A stretch of DNA of 64,000 nucleotides from JACMQW01 sp964536965 (GTDB taxonomy: Bacteria > Bdellovibrionota > UBA1018), in NCBI GenBank assembly GCA_964536965.1, contig CAZIAL010000005.1, positions 1-64,000 on the forward strand. Reading direction: 5' to 3'. The notes beneath the pieces were generated by a model that saw only the letters and a program-made list of their open reading frames with translations, did no database searches and had not been told where the DNA came from. Shown in pieces: positions 8,220 through 15,449 of the stretch. The position numbers and the translations under genes are program-made. Every line of letters starts with the position of its first letter. The stretch's first letter is position 1.

Positions 8220-10949
8220 TTAGGCGCGAGCAACCTGCGAGCGCAGGACGTACTGGAGAATTCCGCCATGGCGGAAGTACTCGAGTTCATTCGGCGTATC
8301 GATCCGGACTTTCACGTCGAAGGTTTTCGTCTGTCCGGTGCCGTTCGTCGCTTTCACGACGAGCGTCTGACCGATGGAGAGCGCCGATAGGCCGAGGAAC
8401 TCGAAAGTTTCATCTCCGGTCAGTCCGAGCGAGGCGGCGTTTTCGCCGTTCGAGAACTGGAGCGCGAGAATTCCCATGCCGATCAGATTTGAACGGTGAA
8501 TCCGCTCGTAGCTTTCGGCGATGACCGCGCGAATCCCCAGGAGCTTCGGTCCCTTCGCCGCCCAGTCGCGCGACGAACCGGTGCCGTATTCCTTCCCCGC
8601 GAGGACGATGAGCGGGGTACCCGCCTGCTGGTAGCGCATCGAAGCGTCGAAGATCGAGGTCGTTTCTCCGGTCGGGAAAAACTTCGTGACCCCGCCCTCG
8701 ACTCCGGGAACGAGATGGTTCTTCAGTCGAACGTTCGCGAACGTCCCGCGAACCATGACCTCGTGGTTGCCGCGGCGCGAGCCGTAGGAGTTGAAGTCTT
8801 CGGCTTTCACGCCGAGTCCGATAAGGTACTGGCCAGCCGGCGATTTAGCGCTGAACGATCCGGCGGGAGAGATGTGATCGGTCGTGATCGAGTCACCCAA
8901 GAGCGCCAGAACGCGCGCGCCCTTAATGTCCGTAATCGGCTGGGGAGTCGCTTTCATGCCTTCGAAGAAAGGCGGCTCTTTAATGTAGGTCGAATCCTTG
9001 TCCCACGCGTAAAGGTTGCCCGTGGGCACCTTCAGCTGGGCCCAGGCCGAATTGCCGGCGAAAACTTGCCGATAGCTCGATTTAAACTGGGCCGAGGTGA
9101 CGTGTTTTGCGACCGTCGACTGGACCTCGGCATCGGTAGGCCAGATGTCTTTCAGGAAGACAGGCTTTCCGTCTTTTCCCGTACCGATCGGCTCTTTCGT
9201 CAGGTCGATATTCACCGTGCCCGCAATCGCGTAAGCGACGCAGAGCGGAGGGGACGCTAGATAGTTCGCCTTCACCTGAGGGTTTACGCGTCCTTCGAAA
9301 TTGCGATTTCCCGAGAGCACGGAGGCGACGTAGAGGTCGCCCTCGGTGACGGCCTTCGCGATTGCCTCCGGGAGAGGCCCCGAGTTTCCGATGCAGGTCG
9401 TGCAACCGTAGCCGACGACGTGGAATCGCAGTGCTTCGAGCGAAGTCAGTAGCCCGGACTCCTTCAGATAGTCGGTCACGACCTTCGATCCGGGCGCGAG
9501 CGAAGTCTTCACCCAAGGTTTTACGCTCAATCCCTTTTCCACGGCTTTCTTCGCGAGAATTCCGGCGGCCATCAGCACGCCCGGGTTCGAGGTATTGGTG
9601 CAAGAGGTGATCGCCGCGATGACGACGGCGCCGTTATCGAGCGCGTAATTCGCGCCCGTTACGGGATGAGATTTCTTCGCCTTCGCGGAATCGCCCTTGG
9701 CGAGTTCAAGCGCGTACTTCGCGAAACTTTCGTTCACCTTGCCCAGCGGTACGCGGTCCTGCGGGCGCGCGGGTCCGGCCAACGACGGTTCGACGGTCGA
9801 AAGATCAAGTTCGAGCGTATCCGAGTAGGTCGACTCCGGCTGGGAAGGATCGTACCAAAGGCCCTGTTCCTTGAAGTATTTCTCGACGAGTCCGGCCTGG
9901 AAATCCCGACCCGTGAGCCGAAGGAATTCGGTCGTTTTCGCGTCGACGGGAAAGAGGCCGACGGTCGCGCCATATTCCGGCGCCATATTCGCGATCGTCG
10001 CGCGGTCGGCGAGCGTAAGCGAAGCCAGGCCGTCACCATAAAATTCGACGAACTTTCCGACGACTCCTTTTTTCCGGAGTTGCTGCGTGACCGTGAGGAC
10101 GAGATCGGTCGCGGTGACCCCTGGCTGGAGCTTGCCCTTCATTTTAAATCCGACGACGTGCGGAATCAGCATCGAACAAGGCTGACCGAGCATCGCGGCT
10201 TCCGCCTCGATCCCGCCGACGCCCCAGCCTAGGCAGCCGAGGCCGTTGATCATGGTCGTATGGGAGTCGGTGCCGACCATCGTATCCGGATAAACGAGGT
10301 CGCCGGTCTGGAAGGTATTCACCATCGCGACGTGCGAGAGGTACTCGAGGTTCACCTGGTGGATGATGCCGGTATCCGGGGGAACGACGCGGAAGTTTCG
10401 GAACGCGTCCTGGCCCCAGCGCAAGAACTGGTAGCGTTCGCCGTTGCGCGCGAACTCGAGGTCGCCGTTTTTCTTCATCGCGTCCGGCGTACCGAAGTGG
10501 TCGACCATGACCGAGTGATCGATGACGAGATCGGCCGGTTGAAGGGGGTTGATCGCATCCGGATCTCCGCCGAGCGACTTAATCGCCGAACGCATCGCCG
10601 CGAGATCGGCGACGGCGGGAACGCCGGTGAAATCCTGGAGAACGACCCGGGCCGGCATGAACTGGATCTCTTCCGAGGGCTCCTTTTTCGGATCCCATTT
10701 CGCGATCTTCTCGACGTCCGCCTTTTTCACCGCGAGGTTGTCTTCGTTGCGAAGCAGGTTTTCGAGGAGGATCTTCAGCGAAAACGGCAAACGCGAGATA
10801 TCGCCCACACCCGATCGCTTGAACTGTTCGGCCGCTTTCTTCGTACTGAAATAGCGGTAGGTCTTTCCCTCGTGTTCGAAGCGACTTTCGGTCTGGAAAG
10901 AGTCGAGAGATTTTTTCGCGGTCTGGGCGGACGTCGTGGATTGGGCCAT
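8220..10949 (-). CDS. acnA: Aconitate hydratase A
   Basis: 909 residues, close to the usual ~890 for AcnA/IRP-type aconitases. It converts citrate to isocitrate through cis-aconitate in the TCA cycle, in the cytoplasm. Fe-S cluster cysteines are visible in SCTNTSNPG (about residue 450) and YGCTTCIGNSGPL (about 515-525). Further family stretches are VGTDSHTTMINGLG and GTGSSRDWAAKG, and it ends with the swivel domain. It has its own terminator and a 155-bp upstream gap that contains a long hairpin, so it is probably monocistronic. Its position between two inverted copies of a pilin module is odd for a housekeeping gene and suggests the modules duplicated or inserted around it. Confidence 0.97.
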   Translation of the reverse strand: MAQSTTSAQTAKKSLDSFQTESRFEHEGKTYRYFSTKKAAEQFKRSGVGDISRLPFSLKILLENLLRNEDNLAVKKADVEKIAKWDPKKEPSEEIQFMPARVVLQDFTGVPAVADLAAMRSAIKSLGGDPDAINPLQPADLVIDHSVMVDHFGTPDAMKKNGDLEFARNGERYQFLRWGQDAFRNFRVVPPDTGIIHQVNLEYLSHVAMVNTFQTGDLVYPDTMVGTDSHTTMINGLGCLGWGVGGIEAEAAMLGQPCSMLIPHVVGFKMKGKLQPGVTATDLVLTVTQQLRKKGVVGKFVEFYGDGLASLTLADRATIANMAPEYGATVGLFPVDAKTTEFLRLTGRDFQAGLVEKYFKEQGLWYDPSQPESTYSDTLELDLSTVEPSLAGPARPQDRVPLGKVNESFAKYALELAKGDSAKAKKSHPVTGANYALDNGAVVIAAITSCTNTSNPGVLMAAGILAKKAVEKGLSVKPWVKTSLAPGSKVVTDYLKESGLLTSLEALRFHVVGYGCTTCIGNSGPLPEAIAKAVTEGDLYVASVLSGNRNFEGRVNPQVKANYLASPPLCVAYAIAGTVNIDLTKEPIGTGKDGKPVFLKDIWPTDAEVQSTVAKHVTSAQFKSSYRQVFAGNSAWAQLKVPTGNLYAWDKDSTYIKEPPFFEGMKATPQPITDIKGARVLALLGDSITTDHISPAGSFSAKSPAGQYLIGLGVKAEDFNSYGSRRGNHEVMVRGTFANVRLKNHLVPGVEGGVTKFFPTGETTSIFDASMRYQQAGTPLIVLAGKEYGTGSSRDWAAKGPKLLGIRAVIAESYERIHRSNLIGMGILALQFSNGENAASLGLTGDETFEFLGLSALSIGQTLVVKATNGTGQTKTFDVKVRIDTPNELEYFRHGGILQYVLRSQVARA

Positions 10950-11048
10950 CGGATGGATTCCCTTGCTAGTGGAAGTGGAAGTAAGGCCTCATCGTAGCGG
11001 AAAGAGCCTACTAGCAAAAGGGATCTCGAATGTTTTTGGCCGTGCGTG

Positions 11049-11091
11049 ATGCGTCGCTGCAAGGAACTCTGGGTTCCGTGCAGCGACGCAT
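11049..11091. repeat. Long perfect hairpin between acnA and the module B cysteine-rich gene
   Basis: ATGCGTCGCTGCA (11049-11061) is the exact reverse complement of 11079-11091, and an inner GGAAC/GTTCC stem continues the helix. This gives about 18 base pairs over 43 nt. There is no T-tract on either side, so it is not a standard intrinsic terminator. It lies in the 3' untranslated region of the minus-strand cysteine-rich gene and upstream of acnA. It may protect or end the mRNA, be a REP-like element, or be part of an acnA leader. Confidence 0.65.
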
Positions 11092-11104
11092 GTCGGTAAG
11101 ACTA

Positions 11105-13126
11105 TTAATAACCGCAGACCTTGTTGCCGTCATTCCAGTAGGTAAATGAAGGCGAAAGAGTCGAGTCTGTGCAAGCCTTCAAGTACATCCCGTTGTATAG
11201 GACGCTCGAAGGGGGGTCTCCTTGTCGGCATTGGACATAATAACCAGTCGGTTTACCCGGCGACTCGCAATTTGGACCTGAAGTCGCCGCAGTGAGTGTG
11301 CAATTGGCGGGATTCATGGCGCAGTACTGAGAGTATGCACTGGTCTCCTGCGAGTAGCGGTGGATAGTGGGGGTCCATCCCGATGGGCAAACGACTGCGT
11401 TGCATTTCGGAGCTGGACTTCCAAGGACCTGGGTCCTGCGCAACTCACACGCAAATCCCGTGTTATCGGTGATCAGGAAGGAGTAGCTTAAGGCGTCAGG
11501 CGAGGCGGGTAGGTAGTCGAAAACGATAGGCCCTGAGATCGCGCTCGCACCCAGTGGAACCGTGACGGTCGTCGCGTAAATGTATCCAGCCGGAGGAGTC
11601 TGCAGAGTGACGGTAACCGGAAGTTGATAGCCGGAAACGGTGACGCCGACGTTCCCGTTGCTGGCTCCGAAGACCGTAGGATTCGATCCCGACGTTGTGG
11701 CGCTCAGTGCGCATCCCGGAGGAGTTGCGACGCAGTTCGCACTTGTGCCTGATCCGACGAGTCCGTAGCCGGTACTGCAACTCGTAATTTGGTAGGCGCA
11801 TGTGGGCGGGACGCTTCCGGGAACGAGCGTATAAGAACTGACTCCCGCTGGATAAGGTACGGTTGGATTCGTGGCGGGACATGAACCCGTGCAGGTCCCT
11901 CCGACTTTGCTGCCGAATCCGCAGGACTCTGCGCAAGTGCCCGTCCCCGTTACTGCGACGCCTTGGCAAGTCTGCGCCTGTTTGTAGGCACATGAGTTCA
12001 CATCTATGGGGTCGACACTGGGCACGCAATTAGCGCAGTTCGCGGGAGGAGAGGCTACCGTATAAGGAGATTCGCAGCTGTTGACCTTGTAGTTGCAATT
12101 CATCTCGCTCGTGCTTCCCGTGAGTTGGTTCGCGCGAGGGATATCCCAGGTGCCAAGAGTCACGCCAGCTGCGGTCGTGTTGGGTGGAAGGGGTGTAGTC
12201 GGCGGACCGGGGCAGAGGGTGCAAGGACCATCGCCCGTGCCTGATTTATATGTTCCGGCCGGACAAGGATCGCAAGACGTAGACGTCGGACTCGTTCGGT
12301 AAAATCCTGCTTGGCACTGCATGAGTCGGCAGGCGACCCCAGTCGCATCGGGCTCGTACCCGGCCGCGCAATTCACTTGTTTTACGTTGCATGCAATGTT
12401 GCTCGCATCGACAACCCGAACGATCGTTCCATGGCCGTCGACAGTCGTGGAGTTCGTACAAGGGATGCAGGCTCCTTGACCGCTCGAGGTCTTATAGGAT
12501 CCACCCTCGCCCGCCACGGGTGCGCTGCAGGGAGTGCAAGTGCCCGACACGGAATTAAACTCGTTCCCGGCGCTGCACTGGGCGGTTCCGCCGGGAGAGG
12601 TCGAATCGACTAAGATTCGGTTTCCCCCGAAACATTCATAATTCACGAGAATGCGGTCACCGATGCTGTTACCTGGAACTTTGCGTACCGTACACCCTAA
12701 GCTTAGGTAGCCGCCTTTGGTGCAGGTCGCAGGAGTTGGGTTGGTGGGTGTGGGCGGGCAATCCGCTCGGAACCCCACCTTGGCTTCCACCTGGCCTGGC
12801 TGACATCGGTATCCGGCTGCGTTGGGAGAGCCAAGGGGGCCGACGTAGTTAAAGGATTTGTTTCGGAAGGTAAAGCAGCCGGTCCGAAGGACCTGGCCCG
12901 TGATCTGGGGATAAGGGTGAAGTTCTCCGGCGGCGGTACTGCTGCAGTTGCCGGTCTCTCGGCAAAGGGAAACGGCAGCGGCGTTCACCGTGGCGCTGGA
13001 ATTAAAAGTGTGGCTCGACATGAAAGTTTCTGCCGAGGCGAACGAAGGCGTAATGAGTACAGCGACCATCGCGAAAGGGATTAGGAAGTCGAGACGATTA
13101 TGAACAAGAATGGAGACGTTGCTCAT
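11105..13126 (-). CDS. Secreted cysteine-rich protein with GCC2/GCC3-like repeats (module B)
   Basis: 673 residues with signal peptide (RLDFLIPFAMVAVLITPSFASA). Two to three ephrin-receptor-like cysteine repeats lie near residues 190-310, for example GFYRTSPTSTSCDPCPAGTY followed by CTLCPG. A segment around residues 480-560 looks like a small beta domain, and the cysteine-rich C-terminus ends KVCGY. It appears paralogous to the 6714 protein in order of elements (signal, short Cys pairs, GCC-type repeats, N/Q-rich Cys tail) but is longer. Divergent from the second short-pilin operon, exactly as the 6714 gene is from the first. Likely an exported surface or pilus-associated protein. Confidence 0.7.
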   Translation of the reverse strand: MSNVSILVHNRLDFLIPFAMVAVLITPSFASAETFMSSHTFNSSATVNAAAVSLCRETGNCSSTAAGELHPYPQITGQVLRTGCFTFRNKSFNYVGPLGSPNAAGYRCQPGQVEAKVGFRADCPPTPTNPTPATCTKGGYLSLGCTVRKVPGNSIGDRILVNYECFGGNRILVDSTSPGGTAQCSAGNEFNSVSGTCTPCSAPVAGEGGSYKTSSGQGACIPCTNSTTVDGHGTIVRVVDASNIACNVKQVNCAAGYEPDATGVACRLMQCQAGFYRTSPTSTSCDPCPAGTYKSGTGDGPCTLCPGPPTTPLPPNTTAAGVTLGTWDIPRANQLTGSTSEMNCNYKVNSCESPYTVASPPANCANCVPSVDPIDVNSCAYKQAQTCQGVAVTGTGTCAESCGFGSKVGGTCTGSCPATNPTVPYPAGVSSYTLVPGSVPPTCAYQITSCSTGYGLVGSGTSANCVATPPGCALSATTSGSNPTVFGASNGNVGVTVSGYQLPVTVTLQTPPAGYIYATTVTVPLGASAISGPIVFDYLPASPDALSYSFLITDNTGFACELRRTQVLGSPAPKCNAVVCPSGWTPTIHRYSQETSAYSQYCAMNPANCTLTAATSGPNCESPGKPTGYYVQCRQGDPPSSVLYNGMYLKACTDSTLSPSFTYWNDGNKVCGY

Positions 13127-13208
13127 AGACTTTCAGAATAACAGATTTCAAAAAATAAAAATGGATCAAAGGAAGCAGTTTTAAAAAATACGCATGAAGT
13201 TCACGAAT

Positions 13209-13229
13209 GACCTAGGTCGCAATCGACCT
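13209..13229. promoter_or_regulatory. Compound dyad in module B divergent region
   Basis: GACCTAGGTC (13209-13218) is a perfect palindrome and overlaps a second dyad, AGGTCG-CAAT-CGACCT (13214-13229). The site ends 17 bp before the ATG of the short prepilin gene at 13247 and lies in the divergent spacer with the cysteine-rich gene. Long A/T runs on its 13130-13195 side resemble promoter UP elements. It is a candidate operator; the core GTCG-N4-CGAC matches 6641-6652 in module A. Confidence 0.4.
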
Positions 13230-13246
13230 GCGCGTGAGTAAAAAAA

Positions 13247-13507
13247 ATGAAGAAATGCGAAAAAAGCGGGCGTATTGTATTATGGATGATGCTTATGAGT
13301 ATTCGATGCCGACGGATCTTAGCGAATCAAGACGGAATGAGTATCATCGAGGTCGTGATCGCGAGTGCGCTCGCGATGGTTCTGGCACTTGCCTTTACCA
13401 CGCTCATCACCGATATGAACAACCACCGAAAAATTGCGGAGGACAAGAGCGATATGTTCGGAGCCGTTCAGCAACTTTCTTACGACCTCCGCTTCAAGCA
13501 ACCTTGA
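13247..13507 (+). CDS. Short type IV prepilin-like protein (Glu+5), module B
   Basis: Up to 86 residues. ANQDG is followed by MSIIEVVIASALAMVLALAF, a prepilin cleavage site and helix with Glu at mature position 5. Several in-frame ATGs (13247, 13286, 13295) could start it; the one at 13295 would give a more normal 14-residue leader. Only about 37 residues follow the helix, ending LSYDLRFKQP, matching the DIRTRP tail of the 6355 paralogue. First gene of a plus-strand operon with the secreted protein at 13525 and the second short pilin at 14595. Confidence 0.75.
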   Translation: MKKCEKSGRIVLWMMLMSIRCRRILANQDGMSIIEVVIASALAMVLALAFTTLITDMNNHRKIAEDKSDMFGAVQQLSYDLRFKQP

Positions 13508-13524
13508 ACGGGGCGAATCCATTT

Positions 13525-14598
13525 ATGGAGCGATTGCGCTGGGTCTTCTTGCTCGCCGTGATCGGGCTTAACTTCTCCTCGCCGGCAGATGCGGCCTGCG
13601 ATCCGCTCCAGTGCGAGGGAATGGTCGCCGGGTTTCGACTTCCTCCCCCGACGGTGTGTGCTGCGCTTGCGTCTTGGGATCCAACTCCTGTTCCCAACTG
13701 TGGAATCTGTGTTTGCGGCGGAACCGAAGGTGAGTGGTGGTGTGATACGACGGCGCTTCCAAACCCCACGCCATGCGTAGGCATCGCCCCGCCAATCGCC
13801 GCTCCGGCGCCTGGCGCACCCCAAGTTCCGGGCCCATTGCCCCCGGGGCCCCCGCATAACTGCGGAGGAGCTGGTGGAGGTCCCAATAGTTCGGTCGCTA
13901 GTACGGGTGCGCTAGTGAACAGTCTCGCAAATCCTAAACTCGCATGTTGCATGAACGGATGGCGTGAAACGATAAGTGGGCCTGGCACTGAAAAATTTGA
14001 CTGTGTGGAAAGCGTTCCGGTGCCTGCCGACGGCTTCGATGCATATTATAATGTCGCCATCGACGCGGCAAATGTCGCGTTTCCGAATCAGCTCTTTCTT
14101 GTGAACGCGGCTAATAGTCCGATTACCGGTTTCTATAACGACCGCGGAGAGCGCTGTGCTTACAGCACGGGACCGAAATCTGCATCCGCGCAGTTGGCTG
14201 ACATTCGCACCGTCATGGCGGATCCGGCTCGGGTCTTGCCGGCGGGAATTTCCCAGAGTTGTCCGTTCCTGGTGCGAACGGCGCTCGAGGTCCGCTGTCC
14301 TCCGAACCCGAGCGCTGCAGGCGGCCCCCCGTGGACGGCGGTTGGGCCGCGGTGTACGGCCGCAGGAAGCTTCGTCATTCATTTTGCGATCGATGACCTC
14401 TCGGATCCCGCCATTCACAAACGGGGTCGATTCCGGGGATCGACTACGATTGGAGCTCCAACCGTTCCGGGAGCGCCCATCTTCATTGATCTTGTGGAGA
14501 GCACCACGCTGAGTGTCCAAGAAGTGTTTCAGCGTCGGCTGGGATGTCCAGCGTCCGCAGGTTGGAAATTTGCGGGAGGTCTATGCGCCCGGCAATGA
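13525..14598 (+). CDS. Secreted cysteine-rich protein, module B partner of short pilins
   Basis: 357 residues from ATG 13525 (GGGG upstream), signal peptide VFLLAVIGLNFSSPADA. Residues 25-84 are a small cysteine-dense region (CGICVCGGTEGEWWC, somewhat like a von Willebrand C repeat). A proline/alanine linker (about 85-110) follows, then the domain shared with 5467 and 15450. Its landmarks are ACC (140-142), FPNQLF (186-191), GFYNDRGERC (202-211), ALEVRC (253-258) and RCTAA (276-280). Its TGA overlaps the next ATG. Compared with module A it has gained the N-terminal cysteine domain and linker. Predicted exported partner of the adjacent helix-only pilins. Confidence 0.7.
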   Translation: MERLRWVFLLAVIGLNFSSPADAACDPLQCEGMVAGFRLPPPTVCAALASWDPTPVPNCGICVCGGTEGEWWCDTTALPNPTPCVGIAPPIAAPAPGAPQVPGPLPPGPPHNCGGAGGGPNSSVASTGALVNSLANPKLACCMNGWRETISGPGTEKFDCVESVPVPADGFDAYYNVAIDAANVAFPNQLFLVNAANSPITGFYNDRGERCAYSTGPKSASAQLADIRTVMADPARVLPAGISQSCPFLVRTALEVRCPPNPSAAGGPPWTAVGPRCTAAGSFVIHFAIDDLSDPAIHKRGRFRGSTTIGAPTVPGAPIFIDLVESTTLSVQEVFQRRLGCPASAGWKFAGGLCARQ

Positions 14599-14837
14599 TC
14601 CAAATTCTCAAGAATGAAAGGGGCATGGTCCTCCTTCAGGTGATGGCGATCGCGGCGATGCTCATGATCATGGGGTACGTCGTCGCCACTTATAATGCGG
14701 ATATTCGTCGCGATACCGCGAATAAGATCAAACGATATGTAAAAAAGGACATCGAGATCATCATCCAGCAAAATACGGGGCAAGCAGCGGGTCTCATTCG
14801 TAGTGAAACGGTAGGTTCCGCGGAAACCTATCCTTAG
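14595..14837 (+). CDS. Short type IV pilin-like protein with Gln at +5, module B
   Basis: 80 residues from ATG 14595, which overlaps the upstream TGA; the same junction exists in module A at 5467-5470, supporting this start over 14583. MIQILKNERG is followed by MVLLQVMAIAAMLMIMGYVV: a prepilin-type leader and helix with Gln instead of Glu at +5. A polar tail of about 45 residues follows. Length, position and the Gln substitution all match the 5231 gene, so both are likely the same minor-pilin type. In type II secretion and type IV pili, a pilin lacking Glu5 is usually the tip subunit (GspK/PilX-like); this is an analogy only. Confidence 0.72.
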   Translation: MIQILKNERGMVLLQVMAIAAMLMIMGYVVATYNADIRRDTANKIKRYVKKDIEIIIQQNTGQAAGLIRSETVGSAETYP

Positions 14838-14911
14838 ACGGTTAATGGAAAACGGATCGCCCTCGCGAACTCGATATCGGGTCGACGCTCATCTGCGACG
14901 AGAATTTGACG

Positions 14912-14938
14912 GAGGAGGGGCCTTGGTGAGGCCTCCTC
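14912..14938 (+). terminator. GC-rich hairpin after module B operon
   Basis: GAGGAGG (14912-14918) pairs with CCTCCTC (14932-14938), with an inner CC/GG pair. It lies about 75 nt after the last stop of the module B operon. No strong T-run follows, so termination strength is uncertain. The rest of the roughly 300-bp spacer up to 15136 holds only the promoter region of the next operon. Confidence 0.45.
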
Positions 14939-15013
14939 ATTCGGATTCGGAGATTGCGGAGGACCCAGGTCAAAGTGGTCGTCTGTGGTTCGTTCGTTTC
15001 TGCGCTCCAGCGC

Positions 15014-15028
15014 TGTCATAAATGACAC
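15014..15028. promoter_or_regulatory. Inverted repeat TGTCAT-AA-ATGACA upstream of module C
   Basis: TGTCAT (15014-15019) and ATGACA (15022-15027) form a dyad 108 bp before the pilin start at 15136, followed by an A/T-rich stretch. The string ATGACACATT (15022-15031) recurs at 58743-58752 upstream of a lipoprotein metallopeptidase gene, again with an inverted partner. It is a candidate regulator site. Confidence 0.35.
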
Positions 15029-15135
15029 ATTTTTAGTTTCGTCATTCTGACCGAAACTGTTTATGAGTGTCCATTTTCTTGTGGCAAGATCCACCTTATT
15101 CGAGCTGGGGCAACCGGCTTTCACACGAGGTACGT

Positions 15136-15360
15136 ATGAAGCTGCTTAAAAATGAATCCGGGATGACTCTGATCGAAGTCATGATCACGGGCACCATCAT
15201 GATGGTGATGATGATGGGAATGACGTCCTTCATTCGGATGCTGCAAAAAAACAACCAAGCGCAGGAAACGAAGGGCAACGTGATCCAGATGCAGAACGCG
15301 GTTCGCGGGACCGCGGGCAATTCGAATGCGATCCAGACTTCGATGGGCGAGACCAACTAA
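15136..15360 (+). CDS. Short type IV prepilin-like protein (Glu+5), module C
   Basis: 74 residues from ATG 15136 (GAGG 5 nt upstream). MKLLKNESG is followed by MTLIEVMITGTIMMVMMMGM, giving a short leader, Gly cleavage site and Glu at +5. The helix is unusually methionine-rich. The remaining ~35 residues are polar (QNAVRGTAGNSNAIQTSMGE) and too short for a pilin globular head. It lies 89 bp before the gene for an 848-residue secreted protein and presumably shares its transcript. No Gln+5 pilin follows in this module. Confidence 0.78.
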   Translation: MKLLKNESGMTLIEVMITGTIMMVMMMGMTSFIRMLQKNNQAQETKGNVIQMQNAVRGTAGNSNAIQTSMGETN

Positions 15361-15449
15361 AGTTTGCGTCTCTTGGTGGTTAAAGAATTGTGACCAAAGA
15401 AATCTTCTTCAGCACGTTTTTGGGTTCGTCAGAAAGATTTTAGGACTTT

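Noticed and set aside
13127..13246. A tRNA or riboswitch in the A/T-rich divergent region of module B
   Set aside because: No cloverleaf or known riboswitch core can be drawn; the A/T runs fit promoter elements.
15060..15120. Sigma-54 promoter (TGGCAAG) before module C
   Set aside because: The required GC at N10 from GG is absent, so the -12 element does not exist.
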